Assembly (NCBI GenBank): GCA_023400055.1
Contig: JAEXFN010000036.1
Coordinates: forward strand, 15,652 to 79,651
Direction of reading: 5' to 3'
From: Bacillota bacterium
GTDB taxonomy: Bacteria > Bacillota > UBA4882 > UBA8346
Length of the DNA stretch: 64,000 nt
This document shows positions 1-9,111 of this stretch, one piece after another. Position 1 is the first letter of the stretch. Each line of letters starts with the position of its first letter. The position numbers were made by a program, and so were the translations under genes. The notes beneath the pieces are model-generated. The model was given only the letters and a program-made list of their open reading frames with translations, had not been told where the DNA came from and did not search any database.

Positions 1-1
1 C

Positions 2-2293
2 TATGAATACCGGCGGGACTTTGCGATCGATCCGCAGTTGCTCGAATGCGATCAAGTGCTGTTATGCTGCGACGGTCTGGATACGCTCGCCGAAATCCTG
101 ATCAATGAGGTATCCATCGCCAAGACCGATAATATGCACCGGCGTTATGAATTCGATGTCAAGCGGTTTTTGCGGAACGGTTCCAACACGATCCGGGTCA
201 TTTTGGCCTCGCCGTTGCGCTATGTCGCCCGAAAGCAAAACGAACAGCCCACCTGGGGCGCGGCGGAAGCGGTGGCCGGGTTTCAGCATTTGCGCAAGGG
301 CCATTCGATGTTCGGCTGGGACTGGGGACCGCAGCTTCCCGACGCCGGCATCTGGCGGAACATCGCCATCAAAGGGTTCGAACGGGGCAGGCTGGAAGAT
401 GTGTACGTGACCCAGCGGCACTGCGATGACCAAGACCGGGTCCGTTTGGAGGTGCAAGTCCGGCACCGGCAATGGGACCCTCGTCCCTTGACGATCGAGG
501 TCCGGCTGACGGCTCCGGACGGCTCCCGAATGGTGCAAAATTGCAGCGGCGTCCAACCCGAGAATCAGTTATCGATCGAAGTCGAAAATCCCCAACTCTG
601 GTGGCCCAATGGCTATGGGAAGCAGCCGCTTTACCGGATCGAGGCATTGCTGCGGGACGGCGAGACAGTGCTGGATTCCCAATCCTTCCGGATCGGCCTG
701 CGTACATTGACGGTACGGCGGGATCAGGATCAGTGGGGCGAGTCCTTCGAGTTTGCGGTGAATGGGGTTTCGATCTTTGCCATGGGCGCCGATTACATCC
801 CCGAGGATAATCTGTTGGCGCGCTGCAATCCGGCGCGCACCGAACGGCTGATTCGGGACTGCGCCAGCGCGCATTTCAATTGCCTGCGCGTTTGGGGCGG
901 CGGCATTTATCCGGAAGACTACTTTTTCGATCTGTGCGACCAATACGGACTCATCGTCTGGCAGGATCTGATGTTTGCCTGCGCCGTGTATGTTATGAGC
1001 GACGATTTCGCGGCGAACATCCGCCGGGAAGCTATCGACAACATCAAAAGGATCCGCCATCATGCCTGTCTCGGCCTGTGGTGCGGCAACAATGAGATGG
1101 AATGGGGCTGGGAGCATTGGGACTTTTCCAAAGCCGCCAAACTGCGCACCGATTATATCAAGCAATTCGAGATCCTGTTGCCCGAGGTCGCCCGGGAGAC
1201 GGATCCCAACACTTTTTACTGGCCGGCGTCCCCGTCATCGGGCGGCGGTTTTGAGGATCCTAACGACGAGCACCGGGGGGATGTGCACTATTGGGACGTC
1301 TGGCACGGCCAAAAACCGTTCACCGATTACCGGAATTATTATTTCCGGTTCGTGTCGGAGTTCGGTTTTCAGTCGTTTCCCTGCCTGAAAACGGTGGAGT
1401 CCTTCACCCTGCCGGAGGACCGCAACATCTTCTCCTATGTAATGGAGCGGCATCAAAAGAACCAGTCGGCCAATGGCAAGATTCTCTATTATCTCTCGGA
1501 GAATTTCAAATATCCCAAGGACTTCGATTCCTTGCTTTATACCTCGCAGATCTTGCAGGCGGAGGCCATCAAGTACGGCGTGGAGCACTGGCGGCGCAAT
1601 CGCGGCCAATGCATGGGAGCGCTCTATTGGCAGCTGAATGACTGCTGGCCCGTAGCCTCCTGGGCGAGCATCGACTATTACGGCCGCTGGAAGGCGCTTC
1701 ATTATTACGCCAAACGCTTCTTCGCGCCAGTGCTGTTATCGGCTTGCGAGGATGGAACCAGGGTATCCCTGCATATCACGAACGACAGTCGGCAGCCGGT
1801 GCATGGCGAGATCGTCTGGAAACTGCGGAACCATCGTTCGCAGCTGCTCAAGACCGGCGGACAGCTGGTCGCGGTCGCCCCGTTGACGGCCGCCGCCTGC
1901 CTGGAACTGGATTTCGGCGATCAACTGCCGGGTTTTCCGGAGCGGCGTCAAAGTTATCTGGAATTTGAATTGCGGATGGATGACCGGATCCTCAGTTCGG
2001 GAACGGTGCTGTTCGTCAAAGAAAAGTATTTCGAGTTCGTCGATCCGGGACTCCAGGGGGAGCTAGAAGAGAAGGACGGCAAGTTGGTGTTCACCGTCCG
2101 GGCCCAAGCGTTCGCCAAAGGCGTGGCATTGAACTCGCCGACGATCGACTGCCGCTTCAGCGACAATTATTTTGATCTGTCGGCTGGCCAATCCCATGCG
2201 GTCGAAATCGAACCGGCCGATGCATCCCAGCGCCTGACGCCCGGCGCCCTGCGCGATAAAATCAGCCTCCGCAGCATTTACGATATCGCTTGA
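2..2293 (+). CDS. Beta-mannosidase, glycoside hydrolase family 2 (5' end outside window)
   Basis: This is an exo-beta-mannosidase-like GH2 enzyme, expected to release terminal beta-linked mannose from manno-oligosaccharides. The reading frame is open from base 2, so the true start lies before the window. Visible parts are the end of the N-terminal jelly-roll sugar-binding domain (GHSMFGWDWGP, typical of beta-mannosidases), an immunoglobulin-like linker and the TIM barrel. Counting from the TTG at 38, the acid/base Glu353 lies in WCGNNEME and the nucleophile Glu441 in FVSEFGFQS. C-terminal beta domains follow. No secretion signal can be judged because the start is missing. The gene ends before a 21-base repeat island and a purine riboswitch, so it probably closes a carbohydrate-use operon to the left. 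The family call is firm; the substrate is inferred from family resemblance. Confidence 0.9.
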   Translation, partial: YEYRRDFAIDPQLLECDQVLLCCDGLDTLAEILINEVSIAKTDNMHRRYEFDVKRFLRNGSNTIRVILASPLRYVARKQNEQPTWGAAEAVAGFQHLRKGHSMFGWDWGPQLPDAGIWRNIAIKGFERGRLEDVYVTQRHCDDQDRVRLEVQVRHRQWDPRPLTIEVRLTAPDGSRMVQNCSGVQPENQLSIEVENPQLWWPNGYGKQPLYRIEALLRDGETVLDSQSFRIGLRTLTVRRDQDQWGESFEFAVNGVSIFAMGADYIPEDNLLARCNPARTERLIRDCASAHFNCLRVWGGGIYPEDYFFDLCDQYGLIVWQDLMFACAVYVMSDDFAANIRREAIDNIKRIRHHACLGLWCGNNEMEWGWEHWDFSKAAKLRTDYIKQFEILLPEVARETDPNTFYWPASPSSGGGFEDPNDEHRGDVHYWDVWHGQKPFTDYRNYYFRFVSEFGFQSFPCLKTVESFTLPEDRNIFSYVMERHQKNQSANGKILYYLSENFKYPKDFDSLLYTSQILQAEAIKYGVEHWRRNRGQCMGALYWQLNDCWPVASWASIDYYGRWKALHYYAKRFFAPVLLSACEDGTRVSLHITNDSRQPVHGEIVWKLRNHRSQLLKTGGQLVAVAPLTAAACLELDFGDQLPGFPERRQSYLEFELRMDDRILSSGTVLFVKEKYFEFVDPGLQGELEEKDGKLVFTVRAQAFAKGVALNSPTIDCRFSDNYFDLSAGQSHAVEIEPADASQRLTPGALRDKISLRSIYDIA

Positions 2294-2357
2294 TTTCTCG
2301 AACCAATCGCTGCCGACTCAATTTTAGTCAGGGAAGCTTCACTGGGAACTGTTGAAA

Positions 2358-2588
2358 ATTCTCGCTCAATTGCCGGGGAGGATCGCTTAGTTGTTGAAGA
2401 TGCTTGCGCAGTTACTGCGCAAGCTCGTTGAGTAACTGAATAAGCTCGTTGAGTAACTGAATAAGCTCGTTCAGTTACTGAATTAGTTCGTACGGTTACT
2501 GAACATGCTGGTTTAGTTACTGGGGATACTCACTCAGTAACTGAGCATACTCTTTTAGTAATTGAACTTGTGTATTTAGTTGCTAAAG
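2358..2588. repeat. 21-base-period imperfect tandem repeat, island 1
   Basis: About 11 consecutive 21-base units lie between the mannosidase stop and the purine promoter. Units at 2421-2441 and 2442-2462 are identical. Each unit carries AAGCTCGTT followed by AGTAACTGA, and later units swap this for the reverse-complementary core AGTTACTGA. No insertion or deletion breaks the register, although the outer units have diverged. Read from 2421, the frame gives leucine-rich seven-residue repeats, but in-frame TAA or TAG codons recur at the same unit position, so it is not an intact gene. The rest of the 2294-2700 gap shows nothing else I recognise. Confidence 0.85.
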
Positions 2589-2700
2589 ATGTGCCTTGAT
2601 AAGGTTCCTGATGGTGGCGTTCGGCTGGGACGATTCAGCGGATACGGAGGGCTTAAAATTTTTGCTTTTGAACAGCAAGTTAAAAAAACGACCCGTTTGA

Positions 2701-2729
2701 TTGACAAGCGGCCCCGGTTTTGCTATGAT
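2701..2729 (+). promoter_or_regulatory. Sigma-A promoter of the purine operon
   Basis: A perfect -35 TTGACA (2701-2706) and a near-perfect -10 TATGAT (2724-2729) are separated by 17 bases. Transcription would start near 2736, about 20 bases before the riboswitch aptamer. Confidence 0.8.
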
Positions 2730-2754
2730 TTAGAAGTAAATTTTATATGATGGA

Positions 2755-2850
2755 AGTGCACCTAGGGTTCCGCCCGGCTGACCGGGGCTTGGTCCAAGTG
2801 GTGCAGGCACCTTCGGGTGTTACACCGTAGAGGGATAAAAACCCGGGCGG
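2755..2850 (+). promoter_or_regulatory. ykkC-class riboswitch aptamer, probably PRPP-sensing
   Basis: The leader contains ykkC-family landmarks in order: CCTAGGGTTCCG near 2761, CTGACCGGGGCTTGGTCC near 2778, an extra hairpin with loop CTTCGGG near 2811, and ACACCGTAGAGGGATAAAAA near 2822. It ends in CCCGGGCGG, which can pair back to CCGCCCGG near 2770. ykkC RNAs include guanidine (subtype 1), ppGpp (2a) and PRPP (2b) sensors. Subtype 2b typically precedes de novo purine genes, as here (purB-F-M-N-H-C-D), so PRPP is the likely ligand. The class is read from the sequence; the ligand is inferred from context. Confidence 0.75.
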
Positions 2851-2888
2851 ATAGGTTTCGATGATACCTATCCGCCCATTTATTTTTT
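2845..2888 (+). terminator. Intrinsic terminator forming the riboswitch expression platform
   Basis: GGGCGGATAGGT (2845-2856) pairs perfectly over 12 bp with ACCTATCCGCCC (2866-2877) around a 9-base loop. ATTTATTTTTT follows. The 5' arm GGGCGG is also the 3' strand of the aptamer closing stem, so aptamer and terminator should exclude each other. Ligand binding would then turn transcription on. Confidence 0.85.
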
Positions 2889-2903
2889 AGGGGGTTAAAC
2901 GAT

Positions 2904-4295
2904 TTGGAACGCGACATTTTCTTAAATCTCAGCCCGCTGGATCACCGCTATTGCGCTTCGAACGAGGCACTCTTCAACGAATTGGCCGAATTTTTCTCCG
3001 AAAATGCCTACATCCAATATGAGCTCAAGGTCGAGGCGGCGCTGGTCCGGGTCCTGGCCAAACGGGGCCTTTGCAGCCAGGAAATCGCCGCCGAGGTGGC
3101 CAAGGCCTGCCGCGAGGTCGAACCGGAAGAAGTTTACCTGGAAGAGGAGAAGACCAAACACAATATCCGGGCGCTGGTCAATTGCATCCAACGCCGGGTG
3201 AGCGCGGCGGCCCGGCCCTATGTCCATTTCACCACCACCTCGGTGGATATCATGGACTCGGCCACGGCCTTGCGCTTCAAGGAAGCCACCGAGAAAGTGG
3301 TGCTGCCCAAGCTACTGGAGCTGGAGGCTTTGCTGATCGCCATTGCCCGCCGCGAAAAAGGAACGCTGCAAGTGGGCCGGACCCACGGCCAACACGCCGT
3401 GCCGATCACCTTCGGATTTGCCATGGCCGAGTATGTCAGCCGGTTGGGCACCCGGATCGAGGCCGTCAAACAAAGCTCCGAAAACCTGCGGGGCAAGATC
3501 TCCGGCGCGGTCGGAGCTTATAATGCCAGTTCCTTGTTTTTTGACGATCCGCTGGAGTTTGAGACCGAGGTCCTTTGGGAATTGGGCCTGCAACCGGCGA
3601 CTTACTCCAGTCAAATCGTCGAGCCCGAATATCTGACCGATTATATTCACGCGATTATCTCTGCTTTCGGAGTCCTGGCCAACTTGGCCGATGACATCCG
3701 GCATCTGCAGCGGACCGAGATCGGGGAGGTCGGCGAGGCCTTCGAAGCCACCCAGGTCGGCTCCTCGACCATGCCTCACAAGCGGAACCCCTGGAACTTC
3801 GAGCATGTAAAGAGCATGTGGAAAGAATTCATGCCGCGCATGATTACCCTGTACGCTGACCAGATCTCCGAACACCAGCGGGATCTGACGAACTCCGCCT
3901 CCGGCCGCTTTGTGCCGGAAATCGTGGTGGGGTTTGTGGCGGCGGTGGACCGTTTGACGCGGGTACTGAAAAAACTGGTGGTCGATACCGAACGGATGAA
4001 ACGAAATTTCGATCTGACCAAAGAGATGGTCATCGCCGAGCCGCTATACATCCTGCTGGCCTCCCTCGGCCATCCCGACGCCCATGAAGCGGTTCGTCGC
4101 CTGACCCTGGAAGCGCAGCAGACCGGTAAAACCCTCCGCGAGCTGCTGGTGACCAAAACCGAACTGTTCCCCTATTGGGAGCGGCTGACCCCGAAACAGC
4201 GCGGCGTCTTGGAACATCCCGAACAATATCGGGGCTGGGCCGAACAGAAGACTGAATATCTTTGCAACCTTTGGGAAAAACGGTTGATGGTTTAA
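2904..4295 (+). CDS. purB: Adenylosuccinate lyase
   Basis: This enzyme of the fumarase/aspartase superfamily acts twice in purine synthesis. It removes fumarate from SAICAR to give AICAR, and from adenylosuccinate to give AMP. The 463-residue length is normal. The superfamily signature SSTMPHKRNP lies at residues 287-296 and includes the flexible-loop serines used in catalysis. GRTHGQHAVP near residue 155 is the other conserved active-site block. The start is TTG at 2904, about 10 bases after the AGGGGG Shine-Dalgarno site that follows the riboswitch terminator. It is the first gene of the purine operon, 39 bases before the purF TTG start, so its expression should depend directly on the riboswitch. 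Confidence 0.95.
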   Translation: MERDIFLNLSPLDHRYCASNEALFNELAEFFSENAYIQYELKVEAALVRVLAKRGLCSQEIAAEVAKACREVEPEEVYLEEEKTKHNIRALVNCIQRRVSAAARPYVHFTTTSVDIMDSATALRFKEATEKVVLPKLLELEALLIAIARREKGTLQVGRTHGQHAVPITFGFAMAEYVSRLGTRIEAVKQSSENLRGKISGAVGAYNASSLFFDDPLEFETEVLWELGLQPATYSSQIVEPEYLTDYIHAIISAFGVLANLADDIRHLQRTEIGEVGEAFEATQVGSSTMPHKRNPWNFEHVKSMWKEFMPRMITLYADQISEHQRDLTNSASGRFVPEIVVGFVAAVDRLTRVLKKLVVDTERMKRNFDLTKEMVIAEPLYILLASLGHPDAHEAVRRLTLEAQQTGKTLRELLVTKTELFPYWERLTPKQRGVLEHPEQYRGWAEQKTEYLCNLWEKRLMV

Positions 4296-4334
4296 TCTAC
4301 TTTGCGACGAGCAATTTTAAGGAGTTGGGAAAAC

Positions 4335-5780
4335 TTGGTCCACGTCCAACGGGAAGAGCCGGCCGACGAGTTTTTATGGGACGAACAACCCGAAGAGGCT
4401 TGCGGCGTCTTCGGGGTTTACAGCAATGACGAGGAATGCGACGCCGCTGCCTTGACTTATCTGGGCCTGTACGCCTTGCAGCACCGGGGACAGGAGAGCG
4501 CCGGGATGGTGGTTTCCGACGGCTCCCATGTGTCGGTCCACAAAAACATGGGTCTGGTCTCCAATGTTTTCAACCGGGATATTTTGGACGGGCTAAAAGG
4601 CCGGATCGGCATCGGACACGTCCGGTATTCCACCACGGGCTCGAGTCTGCTGGCCAACGCTCAGCCGTTGCTCGCCCGCTGTTCCAAAGGAATGCTGGCG
4701 GTGGCGCACAACGGCAATCTGGTGAACACCGAGGAGCTTCGAAAAGAATTGGAGAATGGCGGGTCGGTCTTTCAGACGACGACCGATACGGAAGTAATCA
4801 TCAACCTGATTGCCCGTCATAGCCGGGAAAGCCTTCCCGATGCCATTCTGAAAGCGGCGCAAAGTCTCAAGGGCTCTTTCTCTTTGGTACTGATGTCCAA
4901 GGATGTGCTGATCGGAATGCGGGATCCTTATGGATTCCGGCCGATGTGTCTCGGCAGGCTGGCCGACGCCTACATTCTGGCCTCGGAAAGCTGTGCATTT
5001 ACCAGTATCGGGGCCCGTTTCATCCGGGATATTCAGCCGGGGGAGATGGTGCTGATCGACCGGGACGGTTTGCATAGCTATCATCTGTCGCCAGTCCCCT
5101 GCCAGGCGATTTGCATCTTCGAGTATATTTATTTCGCCCGTCCCGACAGCACCATTGACGGCTTGAACGTGCACATGGCCAGGAAAGCCATGGGCCGGGA
5201 ACTGGCGAAATCGTTCCAGCACGAAGCCGACGTGGTGATTCCGGTGCCGGATACCGGGTTGTCGACGGCCATCGGCTTCGCCGAGGCCTCCGGCATTCCG
5301 TATGATATCGGTTTGATCAAGAACACCTACGTGGGCCGGACTTTTATCCAGCCCAACCAGGCGTTGCGGGACATGGGCGTCCGGATCAAACTGAATCCGG
5401 TCGAGAGCGTCTTGCAGGGCAAACGGGTGGTCATCATCGACGACACCATCGTCCGCGGCACCACCAGCGGCAAGATCATCCACCTGCTGCGGGAGGCCGG
5501 AGCCCGGGAGGTCCATATGTGCGTCAGCGCCCCGCCGATCACCTTCCCTTGTTATTATGGAATCGACACCTCGGTCCGGAAAGAATTGATTGCCTCCTCG
5601 CATACCGTGGAGGAGATTCGCCGTTTTATCGGGGCCGATTCCTTGAACTATCTTTCGCTGGAAGCTTTATACCGGGCGGTCGAACCCAAAAAAGATCTTT
5701 GCGTGGCTTGTTTTAAAGGCGAATATCCCATCGCCATCCCGCAAGAAGATAGCAGAGACAAATTTTTGTTGGAGGAGTGA
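4335..5780 (+). CDS. purF: Amidophosphoribosyltransferase
   Basis: It catalyses the first committed purine step, PRPP plus glutamine to phosphoribosylamine. The N-terminal Ntn glutaminase domain is made as a proenzyme: a 22-residue propeptide precedes Cys23 (CGVFGVYS), which becomes the catalytic N-terminal Cys. The C-terminal phosphoribosyltransferase domain carries the PRPP loop VVIIDDTIVRGTTSG. Four further cysteines (PCQAICIFEY, ITFPCYYG and the pair LCVACF near the end) match the [4Fe-4S] ligands of the Bacillus-type enzyme, so this is probably the oxygen-sensitive class. I chose TTG 4335 because AAGGAG (4319-4324) sits about 10 bases upstream; the open frame extends further but has no ribosome site. 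It ends overlapping purM. Confidence 0.94.
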   Translation: MVHVQREEPADEFLWDEQPEEACGVFGVYSNDEECDAAALTYLGLYALQHRGQESAGMVVSDGSHVSVHKNMGLVSNVFNRDILDGLKGRIGIGHVRYSTTGSSLLANAQPLLARCSKGMLAVAHNGNLVNTEELRKELENGGSVFQTTTDTEVIINLIARHSRESLPDAILKAAQSLKGSFSLVLMSKDVLIGMRDPYGFRPMCLGRLADAYILASESCAFTSIGARFIRDIQPGEMVLIDRDGLHSYHLSPVPCQAICIFEYIYFARPDSTIDGLNVHMARKAMGRELAKSFQHEADVVIPVPDTGLSTAIGFAEASGIPYDIGLIKNTYVGRTFIQPNQALRDMGVRIKLNPVESVLQGKRVVIIDDTIVRGTTSGKIIHLLREAGAREVHMCVSAPPITFPCYYGIDTSVRKELIASSHTVEEIRRFIGADSLNYLSLEALYRAVEPKKDLCVACFKGEYPIAIPQEDSRDKFLLEE

Positions 5781-6802
5781 GTGTCATCGCTGACCTTTAC
5801 AAAGCAGCCGGTGTGGATATCGACGCCGGAAATGAGGCGGTCCGGCGCATCAAAACACTGGTGCGGGGGACTCATAATCAGCAAGTCATCGGCGATCTCG
5901 GCAGTTTTGGCGGGCTTTACGCTTTCCCGTCGGAACAGTATCGGAATCCGGTTTTGGTATCCAGTACCGACGGGGTCGGGACCAAACTGAAGATCGCTTT
6001 CGCCTTGGGCAAATACGATACTGTCGGGTACGACCTGGTCAACCACTGTGTCAATGATATTCTGGTCCAAGGGGCAAAGCCCCTGTTTTTCCTGGATTAT
6101 ATCGGGACCGGCGTGGTTCGCCCGGCCAAAATCGAAGCGGTGGTCAGCGGCTTAGCCCGGGGTTGCCGTGAGAACGGTTGCGTGCTGATCGGCGGGGAGA
6201 CGGCCGAGATGCCCGGTATTTATACGGCGGACGAGTTCGATCTGGTGGGAACCATCGTCGGAGTGGTGGAGCGGGACGAACTGATCACTGGCGCGGCGAT
6301 TCAACCTGGCGATCAGCTGATCGGGTTGCCCTCCTGGGGTCTGCATACCAACGGTTATTCGTTGGCTCGAAAGATCTGTTTTGAGGATCTGGGGCTAAAA
6401 CCGACGGATCGTGTTCCGGAACTGGAGCATTCCATCGGCGAGGAACTACTAGCTTCGCACCGTTCTTATTTTCAAGCGCTTTATCCCCTGATCGGCCGGA
6501 AAATCTGCAAAGGCCTGGCTCATTTGACGGGCGGAGGGTTTATCGACAATATCCCGCGCATTCTTCCCGAAGGTTGCGGGGCCCGGATCAACAAGGGCAG
6601 TTGGCCGGTATTGCCTATCTTCCAATTCTTGCAGCGCGCCGGCAATGTTCCCGATGCCGAAGCCTATCGGGTCTTCAACATGGGAATCGGAATGGTCGCC
6701 GTATTGGCTCCGGATGCGATCAGCGAATTCAAAACAGCTGTTCCCGAGAGCTATCTCATTGGAACGGTGGTTCGGGGCGAACGTCAAGTCGTGATCGAGT
6801 GA
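5777..6802 (+). CDS. purM: Phosphoribosylformylglycinamidine cyclo-ligase (AIR synthetase)
   Basis: It closes the imidazole ring, converting FGAM plus ATP to AIR. The 341-residue protein has the PurM ATPase-fold features VSSTDGVGTKLKIAF, VLIGGETAEMPG and HLTGGGFIDNIPRILP. The N-terminus YKAAGVDIDAGNEAV aligns with other PurM proteins and fixes the frame. The start is GTG 5777, overlapping the purF stop by four bases. Its GGAGGA site (5771-5776) abuts the GTG, which is unusually close, so initiation may depend on translational coupling with purF. purL, purQ and purS, which supply its substrate, are not in this window. Confidence 0.94.
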   Translation: MSVIADLYKAAGVDIDAGNEAVRRIKTLVRGTHNQQVIGDLGSFGGLYAFPSEQYRNPVLVSSTDGVGTKLKIAFALGKYDTVGYDLVNHCVNDILVQGAKPLFFLDYIGTGVVRPAKIEAVVSGLARGCRENGCVLIGGETAEMPGIYTADEFDLVGTIVGVVERDELITGAAIQPGDQLIGLPSWGLHTNGYSLARKICFEDLGLKPTDRVPELEHSIGEELLASHRSYFQALYPLIGRKICKGLAHLTGGGFIDNIPRILPEGCGARINKGSWPVLPIFQFLQRAGNVPDAEAYRVFNMGIGMVAVLAPDAISEFKTAVPESYLIGTVVRGERQVVIE

Positions 6803-6823
6803 AGTGAGGCGGAGGGAGCTGCC

Positions 6824-7456
6824 ATGAAAAAACGGATCGGCGTTTTGGTGTCCGGCGGCGGGACCAACTTGCAGGCGCTTATCGATGCGGCAGAACAGGG
6901 CTTTTTTGAAGCGGAGATCGGCCTGGTAATCAGCAGCAAAGCCGGAGTTTTCGCCTTGGAGCGGGCGGCGCGGCACCGCATTCCGGCACTGGTGATTGAG
7001 AACCGCGGGTTTGCGTCGGTTGCCGAATATACTGCGGCCTTGATCAAAGCGTTGGTAGAACAGCGGATCGACCTGGTCTGTCTGGCGGGTTTTTTACGGA
7101 TTCTCGACGCAGCCCTTTTTGATACGTACCGAAACCGGGTGTTGAATATTCATCCGGCTTTATTGCCGGCTTTCGGCGGCAAAGGGATGTATGGTCACCA
7201 TGTTCATGAGGCGGTCTTGCGATCCGGAGCGAAGTTCTCCGGGGCAACCGTTCATTTGGTTACGCCGGAGACCGATGTCGGCCCCATTGTTGCCCAGGGG
7301 GTCGTCCCGGTACGGGATGATGATACGCTGGATTCACTGGCGGAGCGGGTACTCCAGGTTGAGCACCGGATTTATCCGGAAGCGGTAAAACTAATATTGG
7401 GGGAGCGGTTTGTCGTCGACGGCCTGCGAGTACGTTCTAAAGACTGTGGCGACTGA
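6824..7456 (+). CDS. purN: Phosphoribosylglycinamide formyltransferase
   Basis: It transfers the formyl group of 10-formyl-tetrahydrofolate to GAR, giving FGAR. The 210-residue length is normal. The catalytic triad corresponding to E. coli Asn106/His108/Asp144 is present as Asn108 and His110 (NIHPALLPAF) and Asp151 (TPETDVGPIV). The N-terminal VLVSGGGTNLQALI is the phosphate-binding loop. The ATG at 6824 follows GGAGGGAG. It sits 21 bases after purM and is followed by an 81-base AT-rich gap before purH. A TATAAT at 7511-7516 in that gap has no convincing -35, so I do not call an internal promoter. Confidence 0.94.
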   Translation: MKKRIGVLVSGGGTNLQALIDAAEQGFFEAEIGLVISSKAGVFALERAARHRIPALVIENRGFASVAEYTAALIKALVEQRIDLVCLAGFLRILDAALFDTYRNRVLNIHPALLPAFGGKGMYGHHVHEAVLRSGAKFSGATVHLVTPETDVGPIVAQGVVPVRDDDTLDSLAERVLQVEHRIYPEAVKLILGERFVVDGLRVRSKDCGD

Positions 7457-7537
7457 ATTTATATTGAATTTGCGCGATGAATATTCCTATGGCATTTAAA
7501 CAATTTCATATATAATATTTAAATAGGGGGAGCGATA

Positions 7538-9097
7538 ATGGCAAAAATTCAGCGGGTGTTGCTCAGCGTATCGGACAAAACCGGTCTGCTCGAACTGGCG
7601 CGGTTTCTGGCCGCATCCGACGTCGAAATGATCTCTACCGGAGGAACCTTTAAGGTTTTGCAAGAGGCCGGTCTGCCGGTGACCTATATTTCCGATGTGA
7701 CCCATTTCCCGGAGATTCTCGACGGCCGGGTCAAGACCTTGCATCCGGCGATTCACGGTGGCTTGCTGGCCATTCGCGCCTCGGAGGAACACCGTGCTCA
7801 ACTGGCGGAACAGCAGATTCAGCCCATCGATCTGGTGGTGGTTAACCTGTACCCGTTCGCGGCGACGGTCGCCAAACCTGGGGTAACTTTGGAAGATGCC
7901 ATCGAAAACATCGATATTGGCGGTCCTTCGATGTTGCGCTCCGCCGCCAAGAATCACCACGATGTGACGGTGGTGGTCGATCCCGCCGATTACCCGGTAC
8001 TTATCGCGGAACTTGAAGCCAACCAGGGTGAAACCACCTTGCCCTTCCGTAAGCAATGTGCCTTAAAGGTCTTTCAAACCACCGCTTCCTATGACTCGAT
8101 GATCTTTAATTATTTTAATTCCCAATACAATCCCAATGAGGACGGCCATCCCGACTTGCTGCAGTTGACCTTTCATAAACAACAAGGATTGCGCTATGGC
8201 GAAAACCCTCATCAACACGCCGCCTTTTACGTGGAACATCCCATATTGCCCGGTACCGTGGCTTCAGCCAAGCAACTCCACGGTAAGGAATTATCATTCA
8301 ATAATATTAATGATGCCAACGCTGCGATTGAAATGGTCAAGGAATACCGGGAAACTGCGGTAGTCGCCATCAAGCATGCCAATCCCTGTGGCGTCGGTGT
8401 GGCGGAAACGGCTTTTGCGGCTTATCAAAAGGCTTACGAAAGCGATCCGGTTTCGATCTTTGGCGGAATCGTGGCTTTCAACCGTCCGGTCGATCTGCGC
8501 TCCGCGAAGGCCATGAGCGAATTGTTTTTAGAGATTGTCATTGCTCCGAAGTTTGCGCCCGAAGCCTTTGAATTATTGGCCCATAAGAAGAACCTCCGTC
8601 TGTTGGAACTTGCCGAACTCGGCCAGGTTTCCCGTCAGCCCGGACTGGACCTCAAGAAGGTCGCCGGCGGGTTACTGGTTCAAGATCTGGATCTGGCGGA
8701 GATTCAACCGTCCGAATTGAAAGTGGTCACCAAACGTCAGCCCACTGCGGCTGAGTTGCAAGAGCTTTTATTTGGCTGGAAAGTCGTGAAGCACGTCAAA
8801 TCCAACGCGATCGTGATCACCAAGGATTATGGCACCATTGGCATCGGGCCGGGTCAGACCAACCGGGTGGGGTCGGTACAGATTGCGATTGATCAGGCGG
8901 GAGCAAAAGTAAAAGGGGCCTGCTTGGCTTCGGACGCTTATTTTCCGATGCCGGACTCGGTGGAGGAGGCGGCCAAGGCCGGTGTAATCGCGATCATTCA
9001 GCCGGGCGGTTCCATTCGGGACCAAGATTCGATCGCCATGGCCGACCAATATGGAATCGCCATGGTATTTACCGGGATCCGTCATTTCAAACATTGA
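7538..9097 (+). CDS. purH: Bifunctional AICAR formyltransferase / IMP cyclohydrolase
   Basis: It carries out the last two steps to IMP. The N-terminal ~200 residues are the MGS-like cyclohydrolase domain (SDKTGLLELARFL, STGGTFKVL, DGRVKTLHPAIHGG). The remainder is the AICAR transformylase domain, with RYGENPHQHAAFY and the catalytic-region motif IKHANPCGVG. Length 519 is typical. The ATG follows AGGGGGAGC. It is followed closely by the fabZ-like gene, whose Shine-Dalgarno site begins at the purH stop, so the two are cotranscribed. Confidence 0.95.
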   Translation: MAKIQRVLLSVSDKTGLLELARFLAASDVEMISTGGTFKVLQEAGLPVTYISDVTHFPEILDGRVKTLHPAIHGGLLAIRASEEHRAQLAEQQIQPIDLVVVNLYPFAATVAKPGVTLEDAIENIDIGGPSMLRSAAKNHHDVTVVVDPADYPVLIAELEANQGETTLPFRKQCALKVFQTTASYDSMIFNYFNSQYNPNEDGHPDLLQLTFHKQQGLRYGENPHQHAAFYVEHPILPGTVASAKQLHGKELSFNNINDANAAIEMVKEYRETAVVAIKHANPCGVGVAETAFAAYQKAYESDPVSIFGGIVAFNRPVDLRSAKAMSELFLEIVIAPKFAPEAFELLAHKKNLRLLELAELGQVSRQPGLDLKKVAGGLLVQDLDLAEIQPSELKVVTKRQPTAAELQELLFGWKVVKHVKSNAIVITKDYGTIGIGPGQTNRVGSVQIAIDQAGAKVKGACLASDAYFPMPDSVEEAAKAGVIAIIQPGGSIRDQDSIAMADQYGIAMVFTGIRHFKH

Positions 9098-9111
9098 TGG
9101 GGAGGCGCCCT

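Noticed and set aside
7500..7520. Internal promoter before purH
   Set aside because: TATAAT is present at 7511-7516, but no acceptable -35 lies 16-18 bases upstream in this AT-rich gap.
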